Positions 1-11,704 of a stretch of DNA of 64,000 nucleotides are shown here, one piece after another. Positions within the stretch are counted from its first letter, which is position 1. The number at the start of each line of letters is the position of its first letter. A program made the position numbers and the translations under genes. The notes under the pieces are model-generated. The model was not told the DNA's origin, made no database searches, and was given only the letters and a program-made list of their open reading frames with translations. This DNA is from Lycorma delicatula (Eukaryota; Arthropoda; Insecta; Hemiptera; Fulgoridae), in NCBI RefSeq assembly GCF_047948215.1, contig NC_134460.1:126712324-126776323 (forward strand), read 5' to 3'.

Positions 1-130
1 AATTTACCAGCTAAGCCCTAATTACATCACTTTAATCATCTACCATTCGTTGTGTGCCATATCCCGTACAGCTAGCAATACAAAATCGGTTTATTGAGTG
101 TTAGTTATCATTCTAATAGGCTAAAGACTT

Positions 131-414
131 AACCCACCGGTTGGTCTAGTGATGAACGCGTCTTCGCAAATCAGCTGATTTCGAAGTCGAGAGATCTAAG
201 GTTCAAATTCTACTCAAAACAGTTACTTTTATACGGATTTGAATACTAGATTGTGGGTGCTGGTTGTTCTTTGGTGGTTGGGTTTCAATTAACCACACAT
301 TTCAGAAATGGTCGACCTGAGACTGTACAAGATTACACTTCATTTACTCTCATACGTATCATCCTCTGATACGGTGCTTCCGGAGGCTAAACAGAAAAAG
401 CAAAAAAAAAAGGC
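131..414 (+). repeat. tRNA-derived SINE, family S1 (copy a)
   Basis: The copy opens with aacccaccgg and carries a pol III A-box-like stretch (ttggtctagtgatgaacg) and a B-box-like stretch (aggttcaaattct), as in a tRNA-derived SINE head. A non-tRNA body follows (ttctttggtggttgggtttc), and the 3' tail ends cttccggaggctaaacag before an A-rich tract. It aligns end to end with the copies at 3533, 18457 and 40550. Flanking aaagactt (left) and aaaaactt (right) may be an imperfect target duplication. Family membership is clear; the species-level family name is unknown to me. Confidence 0.85.
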
Positions 415-417
415 AAA

Positions 418-2219
418 AACTTATACTCACATCAACCGTGGAATAAATAAAACGCTAACCTCACAACAAAATTTACCTCTACGATAACGAAGGTTTCAGT
501 CGCTTATTACTAAGAACACGTTTATTACACGGAATAACGGCCGGTCGTACATAGCAACGATACTCCCCAAAATTAAAGGGAATGAATGTTAATGAAGGTT
601 TAATCTTTTTTTTTAATGTTTTAATGAAAAGTTAAAGGTAAATTTATTTAAAGAAGTATAATTCATTCGTAAATTTATTGCTTTCATTTAATAGAAACAA
701 TTTAATAATATTTCACGCTGATAAACGTCATTCACATTAGAATACAAGGAAGAGAATGAGTTACCTTATAAAGCCAAATAAAAAAATTGATATTTATCTT
801 TTTTAATTTATATTTAACGTCAAGTACGTCACATCGATTTGGAAAAAAATTAGTTTGGTTTTTGTAACTATATCTTTTCAAAGATTAATTTGAGATAAAT
901 TAGAAATTTTTCTGATGGTTTTCCGCCAATAATGTTAAATAATTATCTATACGACGTACGTGTGGAAATGTGTGTACTTATGCATGTATAAATGAATTAC
1001 ATTCATTCCAAATAATTTAACTGACTATTCGATCCATTGACTTTAATATTATTATTGTTATCTACAAGTACCATTGTTACTTGCAATTCACTAGTTAACG
1101 TAATAAGCCAAACGTAATTAATCATTAACTGCATTGTAATTAAATATTCCTTATTGAAAATTACCGTTTCGTTAGTAGCTAGATTTCTAATAAGAAACCG
1201 GAAATTGTTTTCAAATGACATCATGATTAATTTTGAAATCAAATGTTGGTTTATTAATAATTTAGGTTTTTTGATATATTGGTATATGAATAAACGTTAC
1301 CGATTGTTATTTAATTTAAAGCTGTGATAAATGCTAGTATACGTAATACTATAACTGTAATTACCAGTATACTAACGGACTGGGACAATTATCTGTTAAC
1401 TGGATATCGCACTGTGCAGTTAAACACTAGATTTTAATACCATCCCCGCAACATAGCCATCCCTCTCACATACACCCTAACATATCCTATTCCCCTTTCA
1501 CCGCAACACACTTCCATCAGAACGTCATCGTTGCCGTCCGGATCAAAATTAATTGATTTCACACCAGGATATGTATTTCAACAATAATAATAGTGGTAGC
1601 AATAGTAATAATATACTAAAGCATTGTTCAATGTAGTAGCTATTATAAATTATATTATTGTATATAATTTAAATTAATAGTATTTTTATTGCTATTTTAT
1701 TTCTTTTACTATTTTTCGTTTATCTGTCAGAATTCTCTGTAAACTCCTAGGTAGCAGTAGTAGGTAGCAATTTTCGATCGAAATTTCAAAATATTTTACC
1801 TGCGGAATTTTTTTCAGTTTTATATACTCCTTTTCTGAATAATGTATCATTACACCCCCTTAATTGTTTTATTAATTTTTTTTCATAAATGTTTACTGAA
1901 CAATTAAATAAAAAATCAATTTCAATCTTAAATAAATGGAGTTTAAAACTTTACGCTTTAAAACATTGCCACAAATAAATAATTTTATTGTTCTATTTAG
2001 TGTGATTTTTGTTTCTTGAAATTTATTTTCAGTAAATTAACCGTCATTAGGTTTTCCATGGAAGAATTTTGAAATGGATTCCATCTTTTTTTAATTAAAA
2101 AAATCTTTTCAAATAAAATTCTATTCCTCAGTTTTTGTCACTTGAAATTTCTTTACTCCAAAATATTCCCTGAGCTTAAAAATAAAAAAAAAACTCTTGT
2201 GTGTATTCTGTGCAAGAAA
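418..2219. other. AT-rich non-coding stretch
   Basis: No coding signal is defensible. One C-rich, guanine-poor patch at about 1441-1545 contrasts with the AT-rich surroundings. A short reading frame at 1003-1242 on the minus strand has no recognisable motif and is probably chance. Confidence 0.6.
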
Positions 2220-2434
2220 ACCGACATTTCGTTAACGATGTCCTAACTATTTCGCAGTTAGAAACGCACCGATTTTCAGAGTATAACATTCGATTAACGA
2301 ATGACCCTACACATGAACCCTACACACAAACATAAAGTTTCATTTCGATCACCACTGTGACTCACTGCAGAAGCGTACACCAAAAATACCATTACACAGC
2401 CAACTTAATCTCAAATTATATTTGCCATCGAACT

Positions 2435-2925
2435 TTAATTGAGCGTAACTAAAGAATGACTAACCAGTCTTCATAAAATTTTTACATGCACAAGATGCAG
2501 TAATTTAATTAGACAAATTCAGTGAAATTGATCTGGTAATTTTGGAGATTTTCGAGCCACAAAATTTTATGCATGAATGGTATTTTCGTACTTCACATTG
2601 TAAGGAAAATTCATTTCTTCGAACGTAAATATCTTACTTTTCTCCGAAAAGTCGATAAAAACCCTCTTTTTATAGTGTTCAACTAGTGGTCACAAGGTGA
2701 GCGACTGAAAGTAATACTTCAAATTGAGGTAATTTTTTCTATCGTCGATTTTCAATTGAGCGAAACACGGAACGACTCAATTAATCTTCATAAAATTTTT
2801 ATATGTCCAACTTCAGATACACCTACTACTGGTTAATAAATACGAGTATATCTAAATTTCAATGAAATTGATGACTACATCAATTTCAGATTTTTTAGAT
2901 ATTTGAGCCACAAATTTTATACATG
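2435..2925. repeat. pair of diverged direct repeats
   Basis: Two units, about 2435-2576 and 2751-2925, share an ordered series of words: ttgagcg near the start, then cttcataaaatttttayatg, then a block around tgaaattgat, then gagccacaaa followed by ttttatrcatg at the end. They are spaced about 315 bp apart. The second unit holds about 30 extra bases in the middle. They probably belong to an old non-autonomous element, but I cannot assign a class. Confidence 0.55.
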
Positions 2926-3062
2926 CGCATACGTATAAAAAATACTGGATGTCCAAAACCACCCGTTGGCTCCTTTTAAAACAACAAAAACTGTTGTTTT
3001 TTTCGAAAAACTGATAGCCCCCTATTAATTAACTTCCTATTCTCACCGAAAGTGAGTTATCC

Positions 3063-3872
3063 AAACAGGAAGTTCATTTTTTAAAACAGAACATGCACAT
3101 TCTGACCACGAATTTAGATTCTACATTGGAAAATACGTAAGTTTTGTTTGAAACATTTTTTATCAAAATGCGATTTTTGATTTCTAAATTACCTTTGAAG
3201 TGGACCTCTTGGCAAATCACTCTGAAATTTCTTTCAATTAGGAAAAATGAATTTTTAGGAAACAGCAATGTTATCTAACCAAACCGAAATCGTTGTTTCA
3301 AATATCGATGTTTTAAACTTATTCGATATTTTATCGAATTATACTTTATCGATATTTTGTACTTCCGGTTTTTACCGGAAGATGGTTGTCCAGACCGGAA
3401 ATTCATCTTTAGCAAGAGGTCAACTTCAAAGGTCATTTGGAGGTCAAAAATCGAATTTGCTAAACAATTTTTCAAACAAAACTTCCGTATTTCTCAACGT
3501 AGAAATACGTAAATCCAGAGACAAAATATGCAAACCCACCGGGTTGGTCTAGTGGTTAACGCGTCTTCCCAAATCAGCTGATTTGGAAGTCGAGAGTTAC
3601 AGCGTTCAATTCCTAGTAAAGCCAGTTATTTTAACACGGATTTGAATACTAGATCGTGGATACCGGTGTTCTTTGGTGGTTGGGTTTCAGTTACCCACAC
3701 ATCTCGGGAATGGTCGAACTGAGAATGTACAAGGCTGCACTTCATTTACACTCATACATATCATCCTCATTCATTCTCTGAAGAATTATCTAAACGGTAG
3801 TTACCGGAGGCTAAACAGGAAAAATAAAGGGGCAAAATATGCATATTAGCCTTAAAAATCAACTTCCGGTAT
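3063..3872. repeat. long inverted repeat (foldback-type element) interrupted by a SINE
   Basis: The left arm (3063-3212) is the approximate reverse complement of a right arm made of 3413-3532 plus 3844-3872. Shared words include aagaggtcmacttcaaaggt at the inner end and caacttccggt/gaacttcctgt at the outer end. The 200-bp spacer carries a perfect small hairpin at 3362-3381 (cttccggt, loop tttt, accggaag). The right arm is split by SINE S1b, so the inverted repeat is older than that SINE. I see no transposase; short frames on both strands are by-products of the palindrome. Confidence 0.65.
3533..3832 (+). repeat. tRNA-derived SINE, family S1 (copy b), full length
   Basis: This is a full-length S1 copy: head aacccaccgggttggtctag, A-box-like tggtctagtggttaacg, B-box-like gttcaattcctag, body ttctttggtggttgggtttc, and tail ttaccggaggctaaacagg followed by aaaaataaagg. 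It is bracketed by a perfect 11-bp direct repeat, caaaatatgca at 3522-3532 and again at 3833-3843. That repeat is the target-site duplication and fixes the insertion boundaries. The host sequence is the right arm of the surrounding inverted repeat. Confidence 0.92.
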
Positions 3873-3879
3873 GAATTTC

Positions 3880-5229
3880 TTTTACATAACCTAACAAATT
3901 TATTGGTTCCTGAATTTCTTAAGATAATTGGTCCATTATTACGGGCTGTCATACATTGTTTTTCTAATTATCTTTACTGTTAATTTTTAAAAGAGAATAA
4001 TACATCTGAAAAATTAAAAATAGTTATAATTGTGGAAATCAGCTACGGCATAATTATTGTATAACGGATGGTTTAGTATTTAAAATGACAATAAAGAGTT
4101 AATCTTTTTTAAGGTTAAAAGCTTCATTAATTTCTATAGATTAATAATAATTATTAGTTTAAATTAAAGCAATGTTTGTTTTTAAATTTTATTCAAATCT
4201 TTATTTATAATTTTAACTTGATTTCGTAATATTCAAATGCTGTAATACTATTTTCGTTAGAAATAAAATTATTTATTTATTTTTTAAAAGATGCTTTCAT
4301 ATATATATATTTTAAATATGTCTAATATATTATTAGGCATATTTAAGAAGAGGAAAAGTTTTTAGTTGTTAATATAGTCTACAAAGTAGAAGTATTCAGT
4401 GGACAAAAAAAAATTAAAAAATTAAGAATTAAAAACGGTTACAATATTAACAGAAATAAATTACAAAGAAATGAAAGATCCGAACCGGATCTTTCCGGTT
4501 CGGAAAGAAGAAAATGTGTTAACATCCAATATTGAGCATATTATCAAATATTATTTAGACTTTTCCGATTCTCTTGGTTTTCATAAACAACAAATTTATA
4601 GAAAAAGGATCAGAGATATATATTTTTATGGTATCTTGTGTTACTGCCACTTTTCTAAAACACAGTATCTCATTTTCACCAACCCCTCTGGTGAAATGTA
4701 GCCTCTGCGTATTCCCTATCGGAGGAAAATATAAAAAAGTAATAAAAATACCTAATAACTGCGGACTATTTTCCCTCCTGCATTGCAGACGTACCGTCAA
4801 AGTAATTATTAGCCTAAAATTGAAACTTCAGTTACACAGCTCGGTTGGTCATGTTTCATTAACAATACATAGCATAGGAACGTAGGAATATATTAACATA
4901 GCATAGGAGTATGCTCTTCAATTGTATATTGCAGCCTAGCACAGAAGAAAATAAATATCCCATTTATTATAAAGGATGTATGCAAGCTCGAAGAATGATT
5001 TGAATTACCCACTGGTATTATCAGCAACTATAAAAGGTCTGGATTACATTTAGTCCATGTAATGAATAATGGCACTGGTAGATATATTTTTAAGGGTAAA
5101 GAAAAAAACATTTTGTAAAGGATACCCTTTTTACCCCAAAAATGGTTATGTACTTTTTTATGAATAATCTGAATTTGAGAAATATTGAGAAACTTCTTAA
5201 ATAATGCAATAAAAAAATAATAATACGTT
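3880..5229. other. AT-rich non-coding stretch with a perfect hairpin
   Basis: No recognised gene. A perfect 10-bp hairpin lies at 4479-4504: tccgaaccgg, loop atcttt, ccggttcgga. Short frames between 4471 and 4885 occur on both strands and overlap each other; none shows a known motif, so I do not call them genes. Confidence 0.5.
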
Positions 5230-5264
5230 TAAAATTCCTACCTTTATTTTGCAGACATTTACGT

Positions 5265-5730
5265 TTATCTTAATTTCTTTTTTCTTATCTTCCTTTTGTG
5301 TTCAGTGAAGTTTTCTCGTTTTATCATCCAGCAGTAGTCACTCATCATAGATTCATTCTACCTGCCTTGATAACGTTGTTCAATCTGCAATATCTTTGTG
5401 GAACCTTTCTCCTTTTTCGTCGCTGATGTCCCCTAAGTTTAAATGGAAAAAGTCCAAATGATAATGTAAAATATTAATTTTCAATAACATTCTGTACCCT
5501 AAATTTTTGTAGTCACTATGAGTCATTTTAAGCTGATCGTGGTTTTCAGCTTTTTTGTTTCCAAGAAAACCAGTAACGATATCTTTGAATGCTACTAGTT
5601 CTTTAAGATTCAGTTAGCTGTCAAATTTATTTTTATGAATTAATTTTCTTATTTGTGGCCCGATGAATATTTCCTATTTTAATTTGGCTTCACTTAATTG
5701 TGAAAAAATCTCAGCTTACTAATCATAAGA
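5265..5730 (-). pseudogene. relic of a repeat-encoded arthropod protein (KNLGYR...HLDFFHLNLG...DYCWMIKR type)
   Basis: Read on the minus strand with frame corrections, the segment gives, in order, FIGPQIRKLI, then VTGFLGNKKAENHDQLK, then SDYKNLGYRMLLKI, then HYHLDFFHLNLGDISDEKG, then ERFHKDI, and finally MMSDYCWMIKREN. This order matches a protein family that I know as very common and repeat-associated in insect genome assemblies, where the usual form reads HSHLDFFPENLG...SDE.GERFHQDI...MMADYCW. Function and transposon class are uncertain to me; the acidic and Glu-rich C-terminal part may be the end of a DDE/RNase H-like domain. Stops and frameshifts interrupt the copy, so it is dead. It has no neighbouring gene. 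Confidence 0.6.
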
Positions 5731-5989
5731 ATCGATAATAGGACTACTCACAAAGGCCTCAATTTTCTTCATGCATGCTTTTGATAAATTCCATGAATCA
5801 ATACAATACTGAAGTACAAAGAATGTACTTAATCATTCTCTTCATCAAACTTAAACTGATATCGTGACGTCACAGAACATTCCTTATTCGCAGAAAAGTT
5901 GATCTTGCTTTTTATGTACGTTCAATTATTTATTTCTCGGAACTGATACCAATTCTCATACAAGTGGCATTGGAAGTACATAAAACTTG

Positions 5990-8002
5990 ATGTCCTAGAG
6001 GAATTTTAACAATGAAAAAACCATTGTCATAGGTTCCATTTGGTTTTATTAGTTAGTAGTAAAGTAATACTTTACTCTTTGGAAAAAATAATTTATTTTA
6101 ATTTAAATTGAATATTTAATTTACACTTATTTTTTTTAAATATTAGTACTTACTAGCATATTTGAATTTGCATTTCATATTTTTCATGGTATTTAATAGT
6201 ACTTTTATGTGCATAAAATGTCATTTAACATTTTTTTTGTTTTTTGGATAAGTTTAGCTATGGTTAATTATTGTTAGTGAGATAATCAGGTACCAGATTT
6301 GAAAGGAAAATTATCTTGTCTTATCGAGAATCTCATTCTTCACAACGCATTGTTAGAGAAATGCGTTAGCGAAAAGAAAACACCTTCAAGCTGATTAAGA
6401 GGGTCGCTTTTATAAACTGTTGATCAAAGCGATTTAGGCACTAAAACTCATCTTTCTGATCGTTAGCTCCCATTTTTGGAAGACTACAAATGCAACGCTA
6501 ACCGAATATTTATTTGATTAATATTAAAAATGAATGTTTATTTGTTTGCTCATTTATTTATCAGATGATCTCTTTTCATTCATTTCAAGCATAATCAGCG
6601 TATTAATCTTTTATGAAATATTTTGAGTAATATTATTATCAAAGTTTAATTGAGATAAATTTCATCATCGCATAAGATGAAGCACAAGGGACGACCCAGT
6701 AGATATTGTTAGTATTTAATAGAACTAACTTGTTTGAAAAAAATAATTATTTATGTATAAGAATTTATTGTTTAAATCAACACATATAAAACAGATTGTA
6801 ACAAAAAAATGTTAGTGAGTGAGTGTAAAAATGTATGCGCTTGCACGCACGACCGCGCGCTTGCGTGTACGCGCTTACTAAGAGTACGTGTTCACAGTAT
6901 TTTCTTTTATGTGACTCGTACAGCGTTAATGAAGCTAATTTGTTCATTGTCAGCATTTGGAAATAGAAATGGTAGATGTTACACTCTAAGAGTAGCAAAA
7001 AAAATTGTATTTATATAATACTGCTGAGCACGTATTTCTTTCATAATAATATAACGAATTAAATATCATTGTCAAAAAGAAAAAAAAATATATATATATA
7101 TAATAATCTCTTGAATCATGACTTCTGAACAATTCTTTATCTACTTTTTTTCCTAAAGGTAAAGTTAAGGATTTCTTTTTAATTAAATTCATTAATTGTG
7201 AACATTTCTCTAAAAATAAAAAAAATTAAGCGGTGCTTATTCCTTGATTCATTTTATGTGCTTTTTGTTAATTCCTTTGATTAATAAAATGAAATAAGAT
7301 TTTGCGCATAATTACCAAATCTGTTGGATTTTTAAAAAATAAAATACCAAAAATTGGGTATATTTTACTTTTCTTTTTTTTTTTCAAGAAATATTATGAA
7401 ATCTGAACTTGAGAATTAAAATATTTTCATGTAAATTCTTGTAAAACCTCTGATAATTTGCTTGTCTTAGAAAAAAGAACAATTTTCATTAATAAAACCT
7501 GGCTTTGTTGATTCTCAGATTTAATTTAAATATTTTCCAATAAAATCAATTTCATCTATATGGGTATTGGTGTTCTTTTTATTTCTATAATATTTCAACG
7601 GTAAGGGAGTCAGTAATATAATATAGTCGTGTCGTATGTTTAGTTAGTACCATCGGTCAAATATTTTTAAAATATTTTTACATGTTTCTCATCAGAAATC
7701 TTCTTATTGACAATAGTAAATCATTTGGATTGAGATACCACATTAAAATTTTAACATATCCAATAATAATAATAATATATTATTTGTTTTCAATTTTATC
7801 ACACATTTTTCTCACTTGATAGTGAAATATTTTTTGTAACTAATTAGTTTCTAAATATGAAATTACCTAAACGTTTATTGGATCTTAGGATTCTACCATC
7901 AGATATGATAAAAAGCTTAGACAACGTGTAGAAGTGTTCTGACCCAAATTATTGGATAATATTCAGTTTCAATTTTATTTAATTTTATCAGTTATACAGA
8001 AT
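5990..8002. other. AT-rich non-coding stretch with a Z-DNA-prone tract
   Basis: No gene is recognised. At about 6831-6876 an alternating purine-pyrimidine, CG-rich tract (gcacgcac, ccgcgcgc, gcgtgtacgcgc) stands out from the AT-rich background and creates small frames on both strands. A short (TA)n tract lies near 7088-7102. Confidence 0.5.
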
Positions 8003-8175
8003 GAGCGAAAAGTTGCGAAACGCTGAATTCATTAATATAGTGAAACAGGGAATTTTTTTTTCGACACCTAATAAATGAATGCTTGATCTTGTGACAGTAA
8101 CATACGTTATTGTCACGATAATCAAATAGTCTTTGTCTTTTTTGTCTGTTAAACGTGCTATAAAAAGACTATCAT

Positions 8176-9125
8176 ACATTTTACACAGTCTGAACGAGCA
8201 TTTATTCTTGAAAATTATTTTAAATCGTAATCTTTTTTAAATATGAGGAAACCTTTACTGTAGCTTTTCTTGATGTAAAATATCCAGTACATCGTAATTT
8301 CAATCATATTCGCTCGTTTTAGAGAAACCGGTAACAGAGACCGGCCAATAGTTTTCAATGATGAATCTTTAGAACATATCTGTATATTCTTTGAACGATC
8401 ATTTCGAAAAATTCAATAAGAAGATTAACTCAGAAGAGCGGAATGTCATCCGGGGGTATCTGCAAGCCATAAAGAAATTAAAATTACGTCCAAACCGTAT
8501 TCACGTTTTGAACTCGATCACGGGAAAATATTCAGTTATTGTAGACGGTTTTGTTCGTTTCAGTATTCGGATCTTGGATTTTTTTAATGAAGAGTCATGG
8601 TTTTCTTCTAAGTATCTTTCTAAGCCGTAAGAACAACCGACATTGAAGTGCACTAAACCTCAAATTTTTCATTAGATTACTTTACATTTAATAAAGATTG
8701 TAATTTGGTGTGCACATTCTCGGAAGATACTAAAGGGTCCATTATTTTTCCCAGAAGTAATAATATATGAACGGTAAGATAGAATTATAACTGACTTCAT
8801 AGCCATGGTAAGAGCAGATGTAAATAATTGCTAGTTTAGCAATGCGCTTTGACACAGCGAATAATAAAATGTTGCTGCAATTCGTTAATTCATTAGGGAG
8901 AAAACCATGTCCTGTAGTCTATAGCCATTTCCGTTGTCAGAATTATCTCTCACAAACTTTTTTCTTTGGGTTATTTAAAAGAAAAATTGATCAGAAATAA
9001 TCCTCACATAATTGATTGACTCAAACGGATCATTGAATCTGAAATATCCCACATTAGCGCTGCAATCATCAAACTTCAAACTTGAAGATACGTGTGTTGT
9101 ATAACTGCAGTTGGAGGACATTAAT
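8176..9125 (+). pseudogene. decayed mariner-like transposase (relic A)
   Basis: Following the plus strand with several frame changes gives a recognisable mariner-like order. An N-terminal ERAFILENYFKS is followed by FRETGNRDRPIVFNDESLEH (helix-turn-helix and linker region), then KKLKLRPNRIHVLNSITGK at about 8467-8526, which is the KLRPYRIQ part of the second DNA-binding helix-turn-helix. Near 8960-9010 FFLGYLKEKLIRNNPHIID corresponds to the FFLWGYLK...NNPHTI segment after the third catalytic Asp. At 9080-9125 a degenerate C-terminus appears. The catalytic DDE centre between 8640 and 8950 is too decayed to read. No convincing TIR pair was found; acagaatgagcgaaaagt near 7997-8014 may be a remnant of the left end. 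It is a dead, old copy. Confidence 0.6.
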
Positions 9126-9139
9126 ATTTATTATAATAA

Positions 9140-10870
9140 CATTCCTGATATGAAATTATTTAATATTTATTTCTTAAAATTTATTTAACTTTTTTCATTT
9201 ATTGGTTTCCATGTGTTTTTTCCATACGGGTTGTATATAATAATCCTAGTTAATAAAAAACTATTTATTATTAAAAAAAGTTCCTTCTTAGATTTCTGAC
9301 GAAGATTATTAATCATTGAATGCAGAAGTGTGATTAGACGATATCAATTATATGAGTTTTTAATCTTTTTTTTTAATTTTGCAAATAAATTGACTTTCTA
9401 ATTTCGATTAAATGGTAATTGTTTTACTTTTACTTCATCATTCCAATTAAATTTTTATTATTTTATTTATTAAACATTTTTTATTAGTCGTTTAAATCCT
9501 TTAAAAAGGATTATTTTTGCCTATTGAGATAATTCTTTTTACCTATTGGGCTAAGAACTTTGTGGGTTTATGATATACAATATTTCCTCCAAATCTCAAG
9601 AAACTCCTTCGGTTTGCACAACAGTGCTTAATGCTAAGAAAGGTTTTTCGGCTAGAATAATGCAAATGTTAGTCAACTGTCTATTTTATTGGAATATTAA
9701 TTGATATTTACAGAAAGTCTGTGTTTTAATGTAATGGATTTTATATTTTGGGATAATATGTTAAAATATAGTTATACCTATAGCCTCTGTGATAAATATC
9801 TATTAATGTTTAAAGTTTACTTACTACAATTGTAATAATTAAACTTTTACTTATTACAACCTCGTTATAATAATCTCGTAGCAATATTTTAATTAAACAT
9901 TTCATCAGATTCATTAATTATTCTTAAATTAAGTAAGCTGTTACTTTTTTCTTTTTCTTGGAAAGCGAACAAACACGAGAGTGGATTATTCACGCTTGAA
10001 AGTTATTAAAATTGATAAAGGACAGCATATATCTACTAATATTAAAATTTTATTTAAAAAAAAGAAAGCATAAATTCTTAAAAATAAATCAAAAATAATA
10101 ATGTGTTGTAGATACTAACATACAAATGTCAAAAACTACACAAAAGGGATTATAAAGTGATTTCCATCAAAAATATTAACCGTAACTGAGATGAAAAATG
10201 CTTCCATTCATATTCTGAATTGAATTTACCCATTATGAAAGAGATCAATCTAATAACCATTAATGATATTATTTAACAATCAAAAAGACAAGAAATAAAA
10301 TCCATACGTAAATGTATAAAATATATAAATATTAAAAGAACATTATTTAAGTGGTTTGCCACCTAAATACTGCTTTGCCACCTAAATACAAAATAAAAAT
10401 TGAATTTGTACTATTTTAATTTATGATGTAACAGTCATAAAAAATTTCAAATGACCCAAATCATCGTTTAATGTGCCAACTGAATTTTCGTTGTAATTTC
10501 CTAATTTCGCATAAAATTAATCAAGATTTTATAAACTGTTAAGCACTGAAATATAACCATCAAACAAGAAATCCATGTTCAAGTGTTAAGCTACTCGTAG
10601 TGATCCCCAAACACAAGCAGTACACAATGAATTCTTCACAGCGACTACCTTCAACTGACGATTTCCAAGCCAGTTCATTCAATTTACCATGCTCCTTTCA
10701 ACCGATATTTCACAAAGCATATAAAAATCAGATTATACTATACATTTAGTGAAGTATATAAACTTCTTTAACGATTGAATCAACTCGTTCATTGCCTGAA
10801 TATTCAACTTATTTATGAACTACACAAAAGTTGACACATGTTTATGAGCACTGAGATTATCAGGAACTAT

Positions 10871-10935
<65 letters not shown>

Positions 10936-11050
10936 TAATTAAAATACCAAACTTTATTTTTCCTTTAAAAAAATTGGAATTATCATAACAGAAATTTAGT
11001 CTTCTATTAGCAATCACGAGACTTACGCTTATTTGTAATCGTTTATCGCA
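9140..11050. other. AT-rich non-coding stretch
   Basis: No coding signal. The only structured feature is the (TA)n microsatellite listed separately at 10874. A minus-strand frame at 10820-11053 is mostly the microsatellite read as repeating Tyr-Ile and is rejected. Confidence 0.6.
10874..10934. repeat. (TA)n microsatellite, about 30 units
   Basis: An uninterrupted at/ta dinucleotide run of about 60 bp. Confidence 0.97.
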
Positions 11051-11695
11051 CAAGGAATTATTGTAATCGCGAAAAATTTCGGTTTTCAGATCTCAACGGA
11101 AATATCCATTTTGACCATCCCTGAATCCATTTTGACTAGTTTCGGCGTGACGTCTGTATGTATGTATGTATCTCGCATAACCCAAAAATGATTAGCCGTA
11201 GAATGTTGAAATTTTGGATTTAGGAATATTGTAACATCTAGTTGTGCACCTTCCTTTTCGATTGCAATAGACTGAACCAAAAATGTCCAAAAAAGCCCAA
11301 AATCCAAAAGATTTGGACTTTTTCTTAACTATAGTAACAACCTCTCATTGACAGCTTTTCAACGATATGTCATAAGTGGTACTTATTTTCATTGGTTCCA
11401 GAGTTATAGCCAAATAAAATTTTAATTAAAGAAATATTTGGATCTTACAAGGGGAAGGCACATCGGTTTGAATGCGACTTAATTTCGTTTTTTTTAATCT
11501 TTTTTTTTAATTTAAATATATTAATTTATTAATAATTAATAACCTCTGATTGTAAAAAAAACTTTTACAATAAATAATAATTCAATAACAAAAGAAAAAG
11601 AAAAAATGTAATAAAAAATATAATTATTTAAAGAATATATGTATTTTCATAGGCGTACAAGGAAGTCATGTGGTGCTCATATCAGATTTTTTTAT
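11051..11695 (+). repeat. dispersed repeat family R, copy 1
   Basis: The copy begins caaggaattattgtaatcgc, then gcgaaaaatttcggttttc, continues through ttgactagtttcggcgtgac and gattagccgtagaatgttg, and ends with gcgtacaaggaagtcatg and a T-run. The same order of words recurs at 22277 and 33614. No long reading frame is conserved among copies, so it looks non-autonomous. Both ends contain aaggaa(g)t as a direct repeat rather than an inverted one. Class unknown. Confidence 0.8.
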
Positions 11696-11704
11696 GGTGG
11701 ATAA

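Noticed and set aside
4555..4885. Overlapping frames on both strands as a small gene
   Set aside because: No recognisable domain, overlapping on opposite strands, near a hairpin; no way to choose a real one.
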